Positions 37,121-45,107 of a stretch of 64,000 nt of DNA are shown in pieces. The first letter of the stretch is position 1. Each line of letters begins with the position of its first letter. The DNA lies in NCBI GenBank assembly GCA_913061075.1, contig CAJXSK010000004.1, positions 173,597-237,596 on the forward strand, written 5' to 3'. A program made the position numbers and the translations under genes. This DNA is from an uncultured Piscirickettsiaceae bacterium. Its GTDB lineage: Bacteria > Pseudomonadota > Gammaproteobacteria > Methylococcales > Cycloclasticaceae. Below the pieces are notes generated by a model, which worked only from the letters and a program-made list of their open reading frames with translations, was not told the DNA's origin and did not search any database.

Positions 37121-37534
37121 TTAATCGGTTTGGTTGCGCATAAAGTCAGCGGTATTAAAAAAGGCCTGCATCAGCTCATCATGCATGGGCTTTACAATAT
37201 CCATTTTAGATAAGGCAACGTCCATGCAATGTAGCCATTGGTCACGTTCTTTTGTGCCGACTTTAAAAGGGAGGTGGCGAGCACGTAAGCGTGGGTGACC
37301 AAATTTTTCAATGTATAAAGAAGGGCCGCCTAACCAACCGCTAAGAAACATGAATAACTTATTTTCTGCGTCACTTAAATCGGGGGCGTGCATATCCCTT
37401 ATTACTTTAACGTCGGCGATAGAGTTCATTGCCTCATAGAAGTTTTTTGTTAGCTGGCGGACACCTGCTTCGCCGCCCAGTTTTTCGTACTGAGTTAGTT
37501 TATAGATTTGTCCGGGTTTAACAGTGTTAATCAT
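37121..37534 (-). CDS. Group II truncated hemoglobin
   Basis: The 137 residues form a 2-on-2 globin with the group II signature [20 protein letters not shown], split as GWLGGPSLY and [11 protein letters not shown]. The proximal His is H87, the G8 Trp is W100 (DQWLHCM) and the B10 Tyr is Y33. Such proteins bind O2 and NO and may scavenge NO or pass electrons. The start overlaps the hemL stop (ATGA at 37534-37531), so translation of the globin is coupled to a heme-synthesis enzyme. The cytochrome bd operon lies just upstream on the same strand. Confidence 0.93.
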   Translation of the reverse strand: MINTVKPGQIYKLTQYEKLGGEAGVRQLTKNFYEAMNSIADVKVIRDMHAPDLSDAENKLFMFLSGWLGGPSLYIEKFGHPRLRARHLPFKVGTKERDQWLHCMDVALSKMDIVKPMHDELMQAFFNTADFMRNQTD

Positions 37535-38811
37535 TTGATGTTGGCGAAAGCAACGGATGCAGCATCTAAGGTGGCGCTAATGTCTTGTTCGGTATGTGCT
37601 GCCGAAACAAAACCGGCTTCAAACGCCGAGGGTGCTAGATAAACGCTTTGTTTTAACATCTCGTGAAAAAATTGTTTAAATCGTTCTTGATCACATTGCA
37701 TTACTTGTTCAAAACGGCTGATATTTTTTTCTTCAGAGAAAAACAGACCGAACATGCCACCTACTTGATTGGTCGTAAAGGCAATGTTGGCTTTATCAGC
37801 GCGTTGTTTTAAACCATTGAGTAACTTACTAGTACGTTCTGATAAATTTTCATAAAACCCTGGCTGGCTAACAAGCTCAAGGGTGGTTAGCCCAGCCGTC
37901 ATAGCCAGTGGGTTGCCAGATAAGGTGCCGGCTTGATAGACAGCACCTTCTGGTGCTAAGTGCGCCATAATGTCGTTACGTCCACCAAAAGCACCGACAG
38001 GCATGCCGCCGCCAATGACTTTACCTAGTGTGGTTAAGTCGGGTTTTACGCCATACAGTTCTTGTGCGCCGCCTAGGGACACGCGAAAGCCACTCATGAC
38101 TTCGTCAAAAATTAAAACAATGCCGTATTGATCACATAAAGTTCTTAAGCATTCTAGAAACCCAATTTCTGGGGGAATGCAGTTCATGTTGCCGGCTACT
38201 GGTTCAACGATAATGCAGGCGATGGTGTCACCCTTTGATTTTAATGCCTCAATGATGGCTTCTGCATCATTAAAAGGAAGAGTCAATGTGTGATCGGCTA
38301 GCGCAGCAGGCACACCGGGTGAGCTAGGTACGCCAAATGTTAAAGCGCCAGAGCCAGCTTTAACCAGTAGAGAGTCAGAATGTCCGTGATAGCAGCCTTC
38401 AAATTTAATAATGTTGTCACGGCCAGTGAAACCACGTGCTAAGCGAATGGCGCTCATGGTTGCTTCGGTACCCGAGCTAACCATGCGTACTTTTTCAATA
38501 GACGGCACAAGTGCGCAGACTTTCTCCGCCATCATGGTTTCAATAATAGTGGGTGCGCCAAAACTCAGGCCTTTTTCAGCCGCTAACTTAACGGCGTTGA
38601 TGACATCAGGGTGGCTATGCCCTAATACCATTGGGCCCCATGAACCGACATAGTCGATATATTGTGTACCGTTCGTATCGGTAATGTAAGCACCGTTAGC
38701 GCGGTCAATAAAAACAGGGTCACCACCAACGCCTTTAAAAGCCCGGACAGGCGAATTAACGCCACCAGGAATACGTTGTTGTGCTTGGTCAAAAAGAGAA
38801 GGGTTACTCAT
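37531..38811 (-). CDS. hemL: Glutamate-1-semialdehyde 2,1-aminomutase
   Basis: This PLP enzyme makes 5-aminolevulinate, the first dedicated precursor of heme and siroheme. At 426 residues it is of normal length. The opening [15 protein letters not shown], the cofactor Asp in [10 protein letters not shown] and the Schiff-base Lys in [15 protein letters not shown] are all present. It overlaps the group II globin gene by 4 bases. The 226 bases between it and cydX hold a 9-base inverted repeat near 39001 and nothing else I can support. Confidence 0.98.
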   Translation of the reverse strand: MSNPSLFDQAQQRIPGGVNSPVRAFKGVGGDPVFIDRANGAYITDTNGTQYIDYVGSWGPMVLGHSHPDVINAVKLAAEKGLSFGAPTIIETMMAEKVCALVPSIEKVRMVSSGTEATMSAIRLARGFTGRDNIIKFEGCYHGHSDSLLVKAGSGALTFGVPSSPGVPAALADHTLTLPFNDAEAIIEALKSKGDTIACIIVEPVAGNMNCIPPEIGFLECLRTLCDQYGIVLIFDEVMSGFRVSLGGAQELYGVKPDLTTLGKVIGGGMPVGAFGGRNDIMAHLAPEGAVYQAGTLSGNPLAMTAGLTTLELVSQPGFYENLSERTSKLLNGLKQRADKANIAFTTNQVGGMFGLFFSEEKNISRFEQVMQCDQERFKQFFHEMLKQSVYLAPSAFEAGFVSAAHTEQDISATLDAASVAFANIK

Positions 38812-39000
38812 ATTGGTATTGGCTAATGGATTAGCTGTGTATTATATCGTTGAGTTCAGCGAAAATGTTTTTGATTTTTGCTGGTATTACACTTTTACCC
38901 TGTTGGTAGCTAGCTCTGTTAATGGAAATGTTTTACTTTCAATGACGTGAGTTTATAACGCTAAAAAAACAAGTGATATAGCTCATACGGTTCTTATGTT

Positions 39001-39026
39001 GTAGTACGAATGAACAGTCGTACTAC
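39001..39026. repeat. Perfect 9-base inverted repeat downstream of cydX
   Basis: GTAGTACGA (39001-39009) and TCGTACTAC (39018-39026) are separated by 8 bases. The hairpin begins 12 bases after the cydX stop on the minus strand but has no T tract on either side. It may protect the mRNA 3' end, act as a Rho-dependent or processing site, or be an operator for hemL; the sequence does not decide. Confidence 0.5.
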
Positions 39027-39037
39027 GCTTGATGTGC

Positions 39038-39196
39038 TTAAGGTGAATTCTTTCTTCTTTCGCTAATACGTCTGTCTTCATCAGAGTCATTAGTATCCTC
39101 ATGTTCCAGAATATCGTTATTTTCCAGCCATAAAGCATTGATAATACCGAAAGAACAGGCCAATAGCGCGCCTAGTATCCAAGTGAAATACCACAT
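39038..39196 (-). CDS. cydX: Cytochrome bd small subunit CydX
   Basis: This gene is too short for most gene callers. The complement from 39196 reads 52 residues: MWYFTWILGALLACSFGIIN, then ALWLENND and a charged tail ending RRISERRKNSP. The WYFTWILG and the single membrane helix followed by an acidic tail are the CydX pattern. A perfect AGGAGA overlaps the cydB stop, 11 bases before the ATG. CydX stabilises the heme b595/d pocket of CydA, and deletion in E. coli lowers oxidase activity. Confidence 0.92.
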   Translation of the reverse strand: MWYFTWILGALLACSFGIINALWLENNDILEHEDTNDSDEDRRISERRKNSP

Positions 39197-39207
39197 AAGC
39201 GAGTCTC

Positions 39208-40311
39208 CTAATAAAGTGAGTGATCGTTTTCGCGAATAAAACGAGTGGTTAATTTACCCCATAGTTTTCTATAACACCATGCTGTGTAAATAAAAATAAT
39301 AGGTATAAAAAAAGCAGCTGCTATAGACATGACTTGTAAAGCATAACTGCTAGAGCTACCGTTAAAGATGGTCAGGCTATCTTGCAAGGCGATTGATGAT
39401 GGAACGATAAACGGAAACAACGATCCGGCAGCCGTTACTATTGCGCCAATGATGGCGATACAGCTAGATAAAAATGTTAATAGTGGAAAGTTGTTTGAAA
39501 ATAGATAAGCAGTAGCTAACCCAAAAATTCCAACTATAGGTGCGATGATCAAATTTGGATAAAGTTGGTAGTTGTTAAGCCAACCGGCTTTTGTTGTTTC
39601 AACCAACGCAGTTGTATTGATAGTGTTGCCATCCATAATCTGCCAAAGCAGGAGCCCCATAAGAATAAAGCTTATTAATGAAGCCAAGCTGGATGCCTTG
39701 ATGAATTTGGCAAGGCGCGTATTTAAAGCCTCATCTGTACGCATTTTTGAGTAGCTTGCGCCATGTAAAATTAACAAACTAGTACAGAAAATGCCTGAAA
39801 GGATAGCGAACGGATTGAAAAGGCTTATAAATGTAGTGCTAACCATGGCACGATGAAGCTCATCCATTGAAAAAGGTAAGCCAATAAACAGGTTACCAAT
39901 GATGACCCCTAAGAAAAATGTAGGGAAAATGCTTCCAACAAAAATACCCCAATCCCAAAATTCACGCCAGCGTGGGTCATCAATTTTGCCACGATAGTCA
40001 AACCCTAATGGTCTAAAAAATAAACAAAAAAGAGCCAACATTAAAGGAAAGTAAAACAGGGAAAAGGAGGTGCCATATATGACTGGCCAAGCTGCAAAAA
40101 TTGCGCCTATGGCAAGTACCAACCATACTTGATTGCCATCCCAGTGTGGTGCAAGCACGTTGATTAAAATACGACGTTCGGTATCAGTTTTAGCAGCGAA
40201 GGGAAGAATGATGCCAATACCTGTATCGAAGCCGCTTGTGAGCATAAATGCGGTGAATAGAACGCAAATGAGTACCCACCAAATAATTTGTAATGTTTCT
40301 AGTTCAAGCAT
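39208..40311 (-). CDS. cydB: Cytochrome bd ubiquinol oxidase subunit II
   Basis: The 367 residues form a multi-helix membrane subunit with LQIIWWVLICVLFTAFMLTSGFD, split as LQIIWWVLICVLF and TSGFDTGIG at the N-terminus, and the conserved WDGNQVWLV. CydB pairs with CydA and holds no heme of its own in most enzymes. The start codon touches the cydA stop with no spacer, and cydX begins 11 bases after its end. The oxidase reduces O2 to water with high affinity and resists NO, H2S and cyanide. Confidence 0.97.
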   Translation of the reverse strand: MLELETLQIIWWVLICVLFTAFMLTSGFDTGIGIILPFAAKTDTERRILINVLAPHWDGNQVWLVLAIGAIFAAWPVIYGTSFSLFYFPLMLALFCLFFRPLGFDYRGKIDDPRWREFWDWGIFVGSIFPTFFLGVIIGNLFIGLPFSMDELHRAMVSTTFISLFNPFAILSGIFCTSLLILHGASYSKMRTDEALNTRLAKFIKASSLASLISFILMGLLLWQIMDGNTINTTALVETTKAGWLNNYQLYPNLIIAPIVGIFGLATAYLFSNNFPLLTFLSSCIAIIGAIVTAAGSLFPFIVPSSIALQDSLTIFNGSSSSYALQVMSIAAAFFIPIIFIYTAWCYRKLWGKLTTRFIRENDHSLY

Positions 40312-41880
40312 TTATTTCTCCGCTTTTTCTAGTTTTTCAAAATGGTACCGGCCAGTGTGTAACGAGCTGGGCCCAAGTCGGGTGTACTTAAGCATTAAAA
40401 ACATTTCGACAACAAACAGTAAGGTATAAAACAGAATAAGCCCGGTTAAACTGAAATATAAGTCATTAGCAGTGAGCGTAGAAGTACTTAAGTTGGTGGG
40501 TAAAATACCACCTATACTCCAAGGTTGACGACCGTATTCAGCAACAATCCAGCCAGCTTCAGAGGCAACCCAAGGCAGCGGCAGAGAATACAATGCCAAC
40601 TTGAGTATCAAAGGGCGTTCAGAAATATGTTTTTTGGTGTTTGAATAGATAAATGAAAGCCCAAAAACCAGTAACATCCACATCCCTGATGCAACCATTA
40701 CACGGAATGTCCAGAATAGAACAGGGACATTAGGTACCGTATCTAACGCTGCTAGTTGTATTTGTTCTTCAGTTGCATCAACAACATTGTCGGTATATTT
40801 TTTAAGCAATAATCCATAGCCTAGATGTTCTTTGATTTGTTCAAAGGAGGCTTCATCAACGTCGCTTGCTGTGCCACTCTTAAGTGCCATTAATAGGCGG
40901 TAAGCATGTATGCCTTCACGAATTCTCGCTTTGTTTTCGGCAACCAGGTCTTTAATGCCTTTAACTTCTTCATCAAATGAACGGGTGGCTATAATGCCTA
41001 ATAAATAGGGAATCTTGACAGCGTTATGTGTTTCTTGTGCTTCACGATCAGGGAAGCCGAATACGGTGAAGGCTGCTGGTGCTTCTTCGGTTTCCCACTC
41101 AGCTTCGACGGCTGCTAGTTTCATTTTTTGGACTTGGCCGGCTTCGTAACCACTTTCGTCACCCAAAACGATGACAGACCCTATAGCGGCTAAACCAAAT
41201 GCGGCAGCAATAGCAAAGGACCGATGTGCAAATGCTAGATCGCGTTTTTTCAACATGTACCAAGCAGAAATGCTTAATACAAACATAGAGCCTGTTACAT
41301 AACCTGCAGAAACGGTATGGATAAATTTAACTTGAGCAACGGGGTTTAGAATGAGTTCTGCGATGCTGGTAAGTTCCATTCGCATTGTCTCATGGTTGAA
41401 TTCGGCGCCAACGGGGTGCTGCATCCATGCATTCGCAATAAGAATCCACAGTGCTGATAAATTAGAACCAATAGCAACCATCCATGTGGCAGATAGATGT
41501 TGTAATTTACTGAGTCGATTCCAACCAAAAAAGAACAAGCCCACAAATGTCGACTCTAAGAAGAAAGCCATCATGCCTTCAATGGCTAGTGGCACACCGA
41601 ATACGTCGCCCACATAGTGAGAATAATAGGCCCAGTTAGTACCAAATTGAAATTCCAAGGTGATACCAGTTGTAATGCCCATGGCAAAGTTAATGGCAAA
41701 CAGCTTGCCCCAGAACTTCACCATGTCTTTGTAAATTTGCTTACCGGTCATCACGTAAACAGATTCCATGATGGCTAAGAGGAAAGACAGCCCCATCGTA
41801 AGCGGAACAAAAATAAAGTGGAATAGCGCCGTGATGGCGAATTGCATTCTCGATAGTTGGATGACGTCATCAGGTGACAT
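40312..41880 (-). CDS. cydA: Cytochrome bd ubiquinol oxidase subunit I
   Basis: The 522 residues match the E. coli length and include the extended C-terminal Q-loop (about 255-385), so this is the long-Q-loop type. The N-terminal His ligand lies in [13 protein letters not shown], and IHTVSAGYV holds the b558 His region. GRQPW is a conserved element near the quinol side. It is preceded by cydP with overlapping stop and start (TAATG) and followed directly by cydB. Confidence 0.98.
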   Translation of the reverse strand: MSPDDVIQLSRMQFAITALFHFIFVPLTMGLSFLLAIMESVYVMTGKQIYKDMVKFWGKLFAINFAMGITTGITLEFQFGTNWAYYSHYVGDVFGVPLAIEGMMAFFLESTFVGLFFFGWNRLSKLQHLSATWMVAIGSNLSALWILIANAWMQHPVGAEFNHETMRMELTSIAELILNPVAQVKFIHTVSAGYVTGSMFVLSISAWYMLKKRDLAFAHRSFAIAAAFGLAAIGSVIVLGDESGYEAGQVQKMKLAAVEAEWETEEAPAAFTVFGFPDREAQETHNAVKIPYLLGIIATRSFDEEVKGIKDLVAENKARIREGIHAYRLLMALKSGTASDVDEASFEQIKEHLGYGLLLKKYTDNVVDATEEQIQLAALDTVPNVPVLFWTFRVMVASGMWMLLVFGLSFIYSNTKKHISERPLILKLALYSLPLPWVASEAGWIVAEYGRQPWSIGGILPTNLSTSTLTANDLYFSLTGLILFYTLLFVVEMFLMLKYTRLGPSSLHTGRYHFEKLEKAEK

Positions 41881-42065
41881 TAGGGTGTTTCCTTTTTAAC
41901 AGGTGAAATGCTCTCCCCAAAAAGAGTTTTGGTGAAAGATTGTTGTACGTCTTGTTGCGGGTTTGAGAACCACAAAAGCTTAATAACGATAATTAAAGCA
42001 AGCTTAATAACCAAAATAGCAATAATTTCTTTACTGAATGTGCTTTTAAAGAACTTTCGCATCAT
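41880..42065 (-). CDS. cydP: Putative cytochrome oxidase small subunit CydP
   Basis: The protein of 61 residues has a basic N-terminus, one membrane helix (about 13-31; [19 protein letters not shown]) followed by FSNPQQ and a short tail. It is encoded immediately upstream of cydA with a TAATG overlap, which is the placement and shape of the CydP family found with bd oxidases of non-enteric gammaproteobacteria. Its exact role is not established; it is thought to be a small oxidase subunit. The operon promoter should lie in 42066-42190. Confidence 0.85.
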   Translation of the reverse strand: MMRKFFKSTFSKEIIAILVIKLALIIVIKLLWFSNPQQDVQQSFTKTLFGESISPVKKETP

Positions 42066-42114
42066 ATATATTCCAATAAATTATATAGCTATTCTATTTC
42101 AGAATATAGATATA

Positions 42115-42133
42115 AATCAAGTTGGTCTTGATT
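42115..42133. promoter_or_regulatory. Inverted repeat upstream of cydPABX (candidate operator)
   Basis: AATCAAG (42115-42121) and CTTGATT (42127-42133) form a 7-base inverted repeat with a 5-base spacer, about 50-68 bases before the cydP start. A second one, TATTCT...AGAATA, lies at 42090-42106. The half-sites use the bases of an FNR site in reverse order, so this is not a standard FNR box. I infer an operator for redox or oxygen control; no regulator gene is nearby. Confidence 0.4.
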
Positions 42134-42190
42134 CGTTATTACTTTAGAGTATTTATGCGCTAAATATAAGCGTTAATCGATTTTGTGTAC

Positions 42191-42991
42191 TTAAGCAGGC
42201 TCAGCAAGAATAACAATACCGCGTTGAATGAAGTCATCCACAATGCTTAGTCCGCCTTGTATAACTACATCGGGATTCGGATGTTTTAATTGATTTGCAA
42301 GTTGGGTTAATAATGTTTCTGTTGTCAATTCAATATTATCAGTTAGTGAAGCTAGTAAGGTGTGAGTCATAGGAGTTGTTTCCAAAAAACCAGCCTGATT
42401 GTCTGTTGTTCGATAAACAACAAGGTAAGTAGGTTCGTTAGGCGCTTCACTAGGCAAATAGTCAGGTGATATTTTATGAACAGGGTACGTATAGGCCACT
42501 GCCATAGCTGTATTGGATACTGTCAGTATTTTATTTAGTGGGTCTTTAATCGTTTTATGTTGGACCTCGCTTTCTTCTGCAATGGAGATAAATAACTCGG
42601 TCCATTCATAGTGCGCGAGTTCTACTAAGAAAGGTAAGTCATTTTCAGATTCTTTGCTCTCACGTCGTTCGCTTTGTAAAAACTGAATAAACTCTTGGGA
42701 GATTTCTGAAAAATAAGGAGTGTGGCTTTGGTGGCGAGAGAAAAAATCTCGGCACAATGCCGTCCATTTGGCCTCTGGTAATATTTGTTTAAGGACCGGA
42801 AAACCGTCGCTAAGCATGCCTGAAATGTTGGCAAAAAGAAGGTCGCGGTACATGTCCATCCGGCGCTCTTCAATGTCCGTCGGTTTAGGCGAATTATCAG
42901 GGTCGCGAATATACTGGGTAAATTGGCGCTGCGTCTTAATGAAAGACGGGGTGTTATCCTGTTGCACGTTTTTGTTCTTGTTGGGACACAT
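42191..42991 (-). CDS. hvfC: HvfC/BufC-like DUF2063 protein, partner of the DUF692 oxidase
   Basis: The ATG at 42991 is chosen over one at 43042, which would overlap hvfB much more. The 266-residue product has the DUF2063 N-terminal fold (FTQYIRDPDNSP, then RMDMYRDLLFANISGML and FPVLKQILPEAKW). It ends in a second domain, where LVVYRTTDNQAGF is conserved. In known systems this protein presents the precursor peptide to the multinuclear iron oxidase. It overlaps hvfB by 38 bases. No DoxX-like hvfD gene follows; the cytochrome bd operon does. Confidence 0.88.
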   Translation of the reverse strand: MCPNKNKNVQQDNTPSFIKTQRQFTQYIRDPDNSPKPTDIEERRMDMYRDLLFANISGMLSDGFPVLKQILPEAKWTALCRDFFSRHQSHTPYFSEISQEFIQFLQSERRESKESENDLPFLVELAHYEWTELFISIAEESEVQHKTIKDPLNKILTVSNTAMAVAYTYPVHKISPDYLPSEAPNEPTYLVVYRTTDNQAGFLETTPMTHTLLASLTDNIELTTETLLTQLANQLKHPNPDVVIQGGLSIVDDFIQRGIVILAEPA

Positions 42992-43808
42992 AATTAGATT
43001 GAGCTTGATGAATAAGATCAACTTCTTCAAGTAAGTCAGCAAGCGGGGGGATGTTTAAATCACGTTCTAGCAGTGTAGGGAAAACTCCGAATTGTTCGTA
43101 AGCGGTGTCTAATAATTTCCACACGGGGTCAATTACTTTTGTGCCATGAGAATCAATAATAATATCTTCAGATTCATGGTAGTGGCCGGCTATGTGTGCA
43201 TAGCTAATACGGTCACCAGGTAGTGCTTTAAGAAATTTTTCGGCACTGTATGAATGGTTAACACTATTGACATAAATATTGTTGATATCAAGTAATAATT
43301 TACAGTCTGCCTTTTTAATCACAGCATTGATGAAATCAATTTCTTCCATTTCTTTGCCGGGTGCTGCGTAATACGATGCGTTTTCTATGGCGATTTGTTC
43401 GCCTAAAATATCTTGAACTTGAATAATTCTATTAGCCACATAATCAACCGCTTCTTCAGTGAAGGGGATAGGCATTAAGTCATACATATGACCACCGTCA
43501 CTACAGTAAGTAAGGTGTTCAGTATAAATTTTGATTTGGTGCTGTTTTAAAAAGTTGCGGATATCGCGAACAAATTCAACGTCTATTGGATCTGGACTAC
43601 CAAGACTAAGTGATAGACCGTGGGTGACAAATGGAAACTGCTCAGTTAGAGCCCGAAGTTGTTTGCCAAATTTCCCACCAATACGAATCCAATTTTCAGG
43701 AACGATTTCATAAAAATCGACATTGCTAGGCGGGTTCTCAGAGAGCGAGCCCGTGAAGGCTCGCCTTAATCCGAGACCTGCTCCATTAACTGGATAGGTA
43801 CTATTCAT
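42954..43808 (-). CDS. hvfB: DUF692 multinuclear non-heme iron oxidase (HvfB/MbnB-like)
   Basis: A TIM-barrel MNIO enzyme of 284 residues. Candidate metal ligands all stand in the family motifs: H63 (VTHGLSLSLG), E97-H98 (YTEHLTYC), E142-N143 (AIENASYY), D174 (LLLDINNIYVN), H205 and H209 (AHIAGHYH), D219-H221 (DSHG) and E248 (LERD). Family members oxidise cysteine in precursor peptides; with EGKCG precursors they install copper-binding oxazolone/thioamide groups. It begins 14 bases after the precursor gene ends, and the cytoplasmic enzyme would act before export. Confidence 0.93.
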   Translation of the reverse strand: MNSTYPVNGAGLGLRRAFTGSLSENPPSNVDFYEIVPENWIRIGGKFGKQLRALTEQFPFVTHGLSLSLGSPDPIDVEFVRDIRNFLKQHQIKIYTEHLTYCSDGGHMYDLMPIPFTEEAVDYVANRIIQVQDILGEQIAIENASYYAAPGKEMEEIDFINAVIKKADCKLLLDINNIYVNSVNHSYSAEKFLKALPGDRISYAHIAGHYHESEDIIIDSHGTKVIDPVWKLLDTAYEQFGVFPTLLERDLNIPPLADLLEEVDLIHQAQSNYVSQQEQKRATG

Positions 43809-43822
43809 ATTGTTATATGAAC

Positions 43823-44263
43823 TTATTTTTTACCGCTACATTTGCCTTCAGCACACTTGCCTTCGCCGCATTTAGCTTCTTTTGCTTTTTCTGCCGCTTT
43901 ATCAGCGCCACATTTGCCTTCGCCACATTTAGCTTCTTTAGCTTTGTCGCCACCGCATTTGCCTTCGCCACATTTAGCTTCTTTAGCTTTGTCGCCACCG
44001 CATTTACCTTCGCCGCATTTAGCTTCTTTAGCTTTGTCGCCACCGCATTTACCTTCGCCGCATTTGCCGTCAGCTTTTTTACCGTCTTTAGCGCCGCATT
44101 TGCCTTCACCACATTTGCCTTCAGCAAGCACCATATAGCCTGTTTCAAGTTCAGTTGCACCAAATGGGTTTGTAGCTGCGCTAGCAGCAGGAGCGAAAGC
44201 CATAGATGTTACGAATGCTGCGCCAATGGCAGCTACTAATGGTTTTTTTGTAGAATTTTTCAT
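43823..44263 (-). CDS. hvfA: HvfA-type secreted metallophore precursor with EGKC repeats
   Basis: This 146-residue protein has a Sec signal peptide (KNSTKKPLVAAIGAAFV, cleavage near ASA-A at about 29), then a short leader TELETGYMVLAEGKCG. The rest is low complexity with 13 cysteines: eight EGKC (six of them EGKCG), four EAKC and one DGKC. Three 45-base near-identical repeats encode the KAKEAKCGEGKCGGD units. It is the substrate of the two following genes and, by comparison with Haemophilus HvfA and bufferins, should become a periplasmic copper-binding peptide. AAGGACAAC precedes the start. Confidence 0.93.
   Translation of the reverse strand: MKNSTKKPLVAAIGAAFVTSMAFAPAASAATNPFGATELETGYMVLAEGKCGEGKCGAKDGKKADGKCGEGKCGGDKAKEAKCGEGKCGGDKAKEAKCGEGKCGGDKAKEAKCGEGKCGADKAAEKAKEAKCGEGKCAEGKCSGKK
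43926..44060 (-). repeat. Three tandem 45-base repeats inside hvfA
   Basis: Copies lie at 43926-43970, 43971-44015 and 44016-44060, differing at only a few positions, mostly third-codon ones. Each encodes 15 residues with one EAKCG and one EGKCG. Such in-frame repeats can expand or contract by slippage and so change the number of metal-binding sites per peptide. Confidence 0.93.
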
Positions 44264-44454
44264 AATGTTGTCCTTTATTGTAATGTTAAAACTATATAAC
44301 TAGTCGTCTTGCCATAGTTCTTATTGAAGTTCAGACAAATCTGACTTGTTAACTATATGCGATTTACTAGACCATGCAAAGATAAAAAATCTTACAGCTG
44401 TTTTTAATAATTTGCGTAGTAACAATAGCTGGGGGTGTATGAACTGGAAATGAA

Positions 44455-45090
44455 TTAGTCGATAACTTTCTTCTTGAACTCACAAAGGTCTTCAATGACG
44501 CAGGAGCCACACCGTGGCTTACGGGCAACGCATGTATATCTACCGTGTAAAATGAGTAGATGATGGGCATCAATAGAGAAAGCTGATGGAACATGTTTCA
44601 CGAGCTTCTTTTCGACGTCTAACACGGTTTTTCCGGGTGCCATGTTGGTTCGATTGCTTACCCTATATATATGCGTATCAACTGCCATGGTCGGTTGCCC
44701 AAAAGCAGTATTTAGTACAACATTGGCTGTTTTTCGCCCAACACCCGGTAGCGCTTCTAACTCCGCACGAGTTTGTGGTACGTCACTGTCGTGTAGGTCA
44801 ACCAACATTTTGCAGGTTTTAATAATGTTGGCGCCTTTGGTGTTAAACAAGCCAATCGTCTTAATGTATTGCTTTAGCCCATCGACACCCAAATCGTAGA
44901 TTGCTTGAGGTGTGTTAGCTACAGGGTAGAGCTTGTCCGTGGCTTTGTTAACGCCTTTGTCGGTAGATTGGGCGGAGAGAATGACAGAAATCAACAGCTC
45001 AAATGGTGAGCTGTAATTGAGCTCTGTTTCAGGGTCTGGAATAGCCTTGGCTAAACGTTTAAAAATCTCTAGGCGTTTGGCTTTGTTCAT
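44455..45090 (-). CDS. nth: Endonuclease III (DNA glycosylase/AP lyase)
   Basis: It removes oxidised pyrimidines in base excision repair. The 211 residues hold the helix-hairpin-helix LPGVGRKTANVVL with the catalytic Lys, the catalytic Asp in MAVDTHIYRVSNR, and the 4Fe-4S cysteines in the C-x6-C-x2-C-x5-C spacing (CVARKPRCGSC, then VIEDLC). All catalytic features are intact. The 191 bases between it and hvfA probably contain the hvf promoter; no clear consensus box stands out. Confidence 0.98.
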   Translation of the reverse strand: MNKAKRLEIFKRLAKAIPDPETELNYSSPFELLISVILSAQSTDKGVNKATDKLYPVANTPQAIYDLGVDGLKQYIKTIGLFNTKGANIIKTCKMLVDLHDSDVPQTRAELEALPGVGRKTANVVLNTAFGQPTMAVDTHIYRVSNRTNMAPGKTVLDVEKKLVKHVPSAFSIDAHHLLILHGRYTCVARKPRCGSCVIEDLCEFKKKVID

Positions 45091-45107
45091 CTATGACGTA
45101 GAGTTAA

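Noticed and set aside
38812..39037. Extra gene between hemL and cydX
   Set aside because: No frame with a start, ribosome binding site and conserved pattern was found; only an inverted repeat is present.
42115..42133. FNR box for cydPABX
   Set aside because: The half-sites are arranged as ATCAA...TTGAT, the reverse of TTGAT-N4-ATCAA, so I list it only as an unnamed inverted repeat.
43926..44060. Tandem repeats as a possible CRISPR array
   Set aside because: The copies are directly adjacent, coding and in frame, with no unique spacers between them and no cas genes nearby.
43817..44239. Long plus-strand frames rich in Phe/Ala/Ser and His/Pro/Ser over hvfA
   Set aside because: They are mirror frames of the repetitive hvfA gene on the minus strand. 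They have no ribosome binding site and only copy the 45-base repeat.
44264..44454. ECF-sigma promoter for hvfA (GAAC and CGACTA)
   Set aside because: The two elements are about 22 bases apart in the best reading, too far for a standard ECF promoter.
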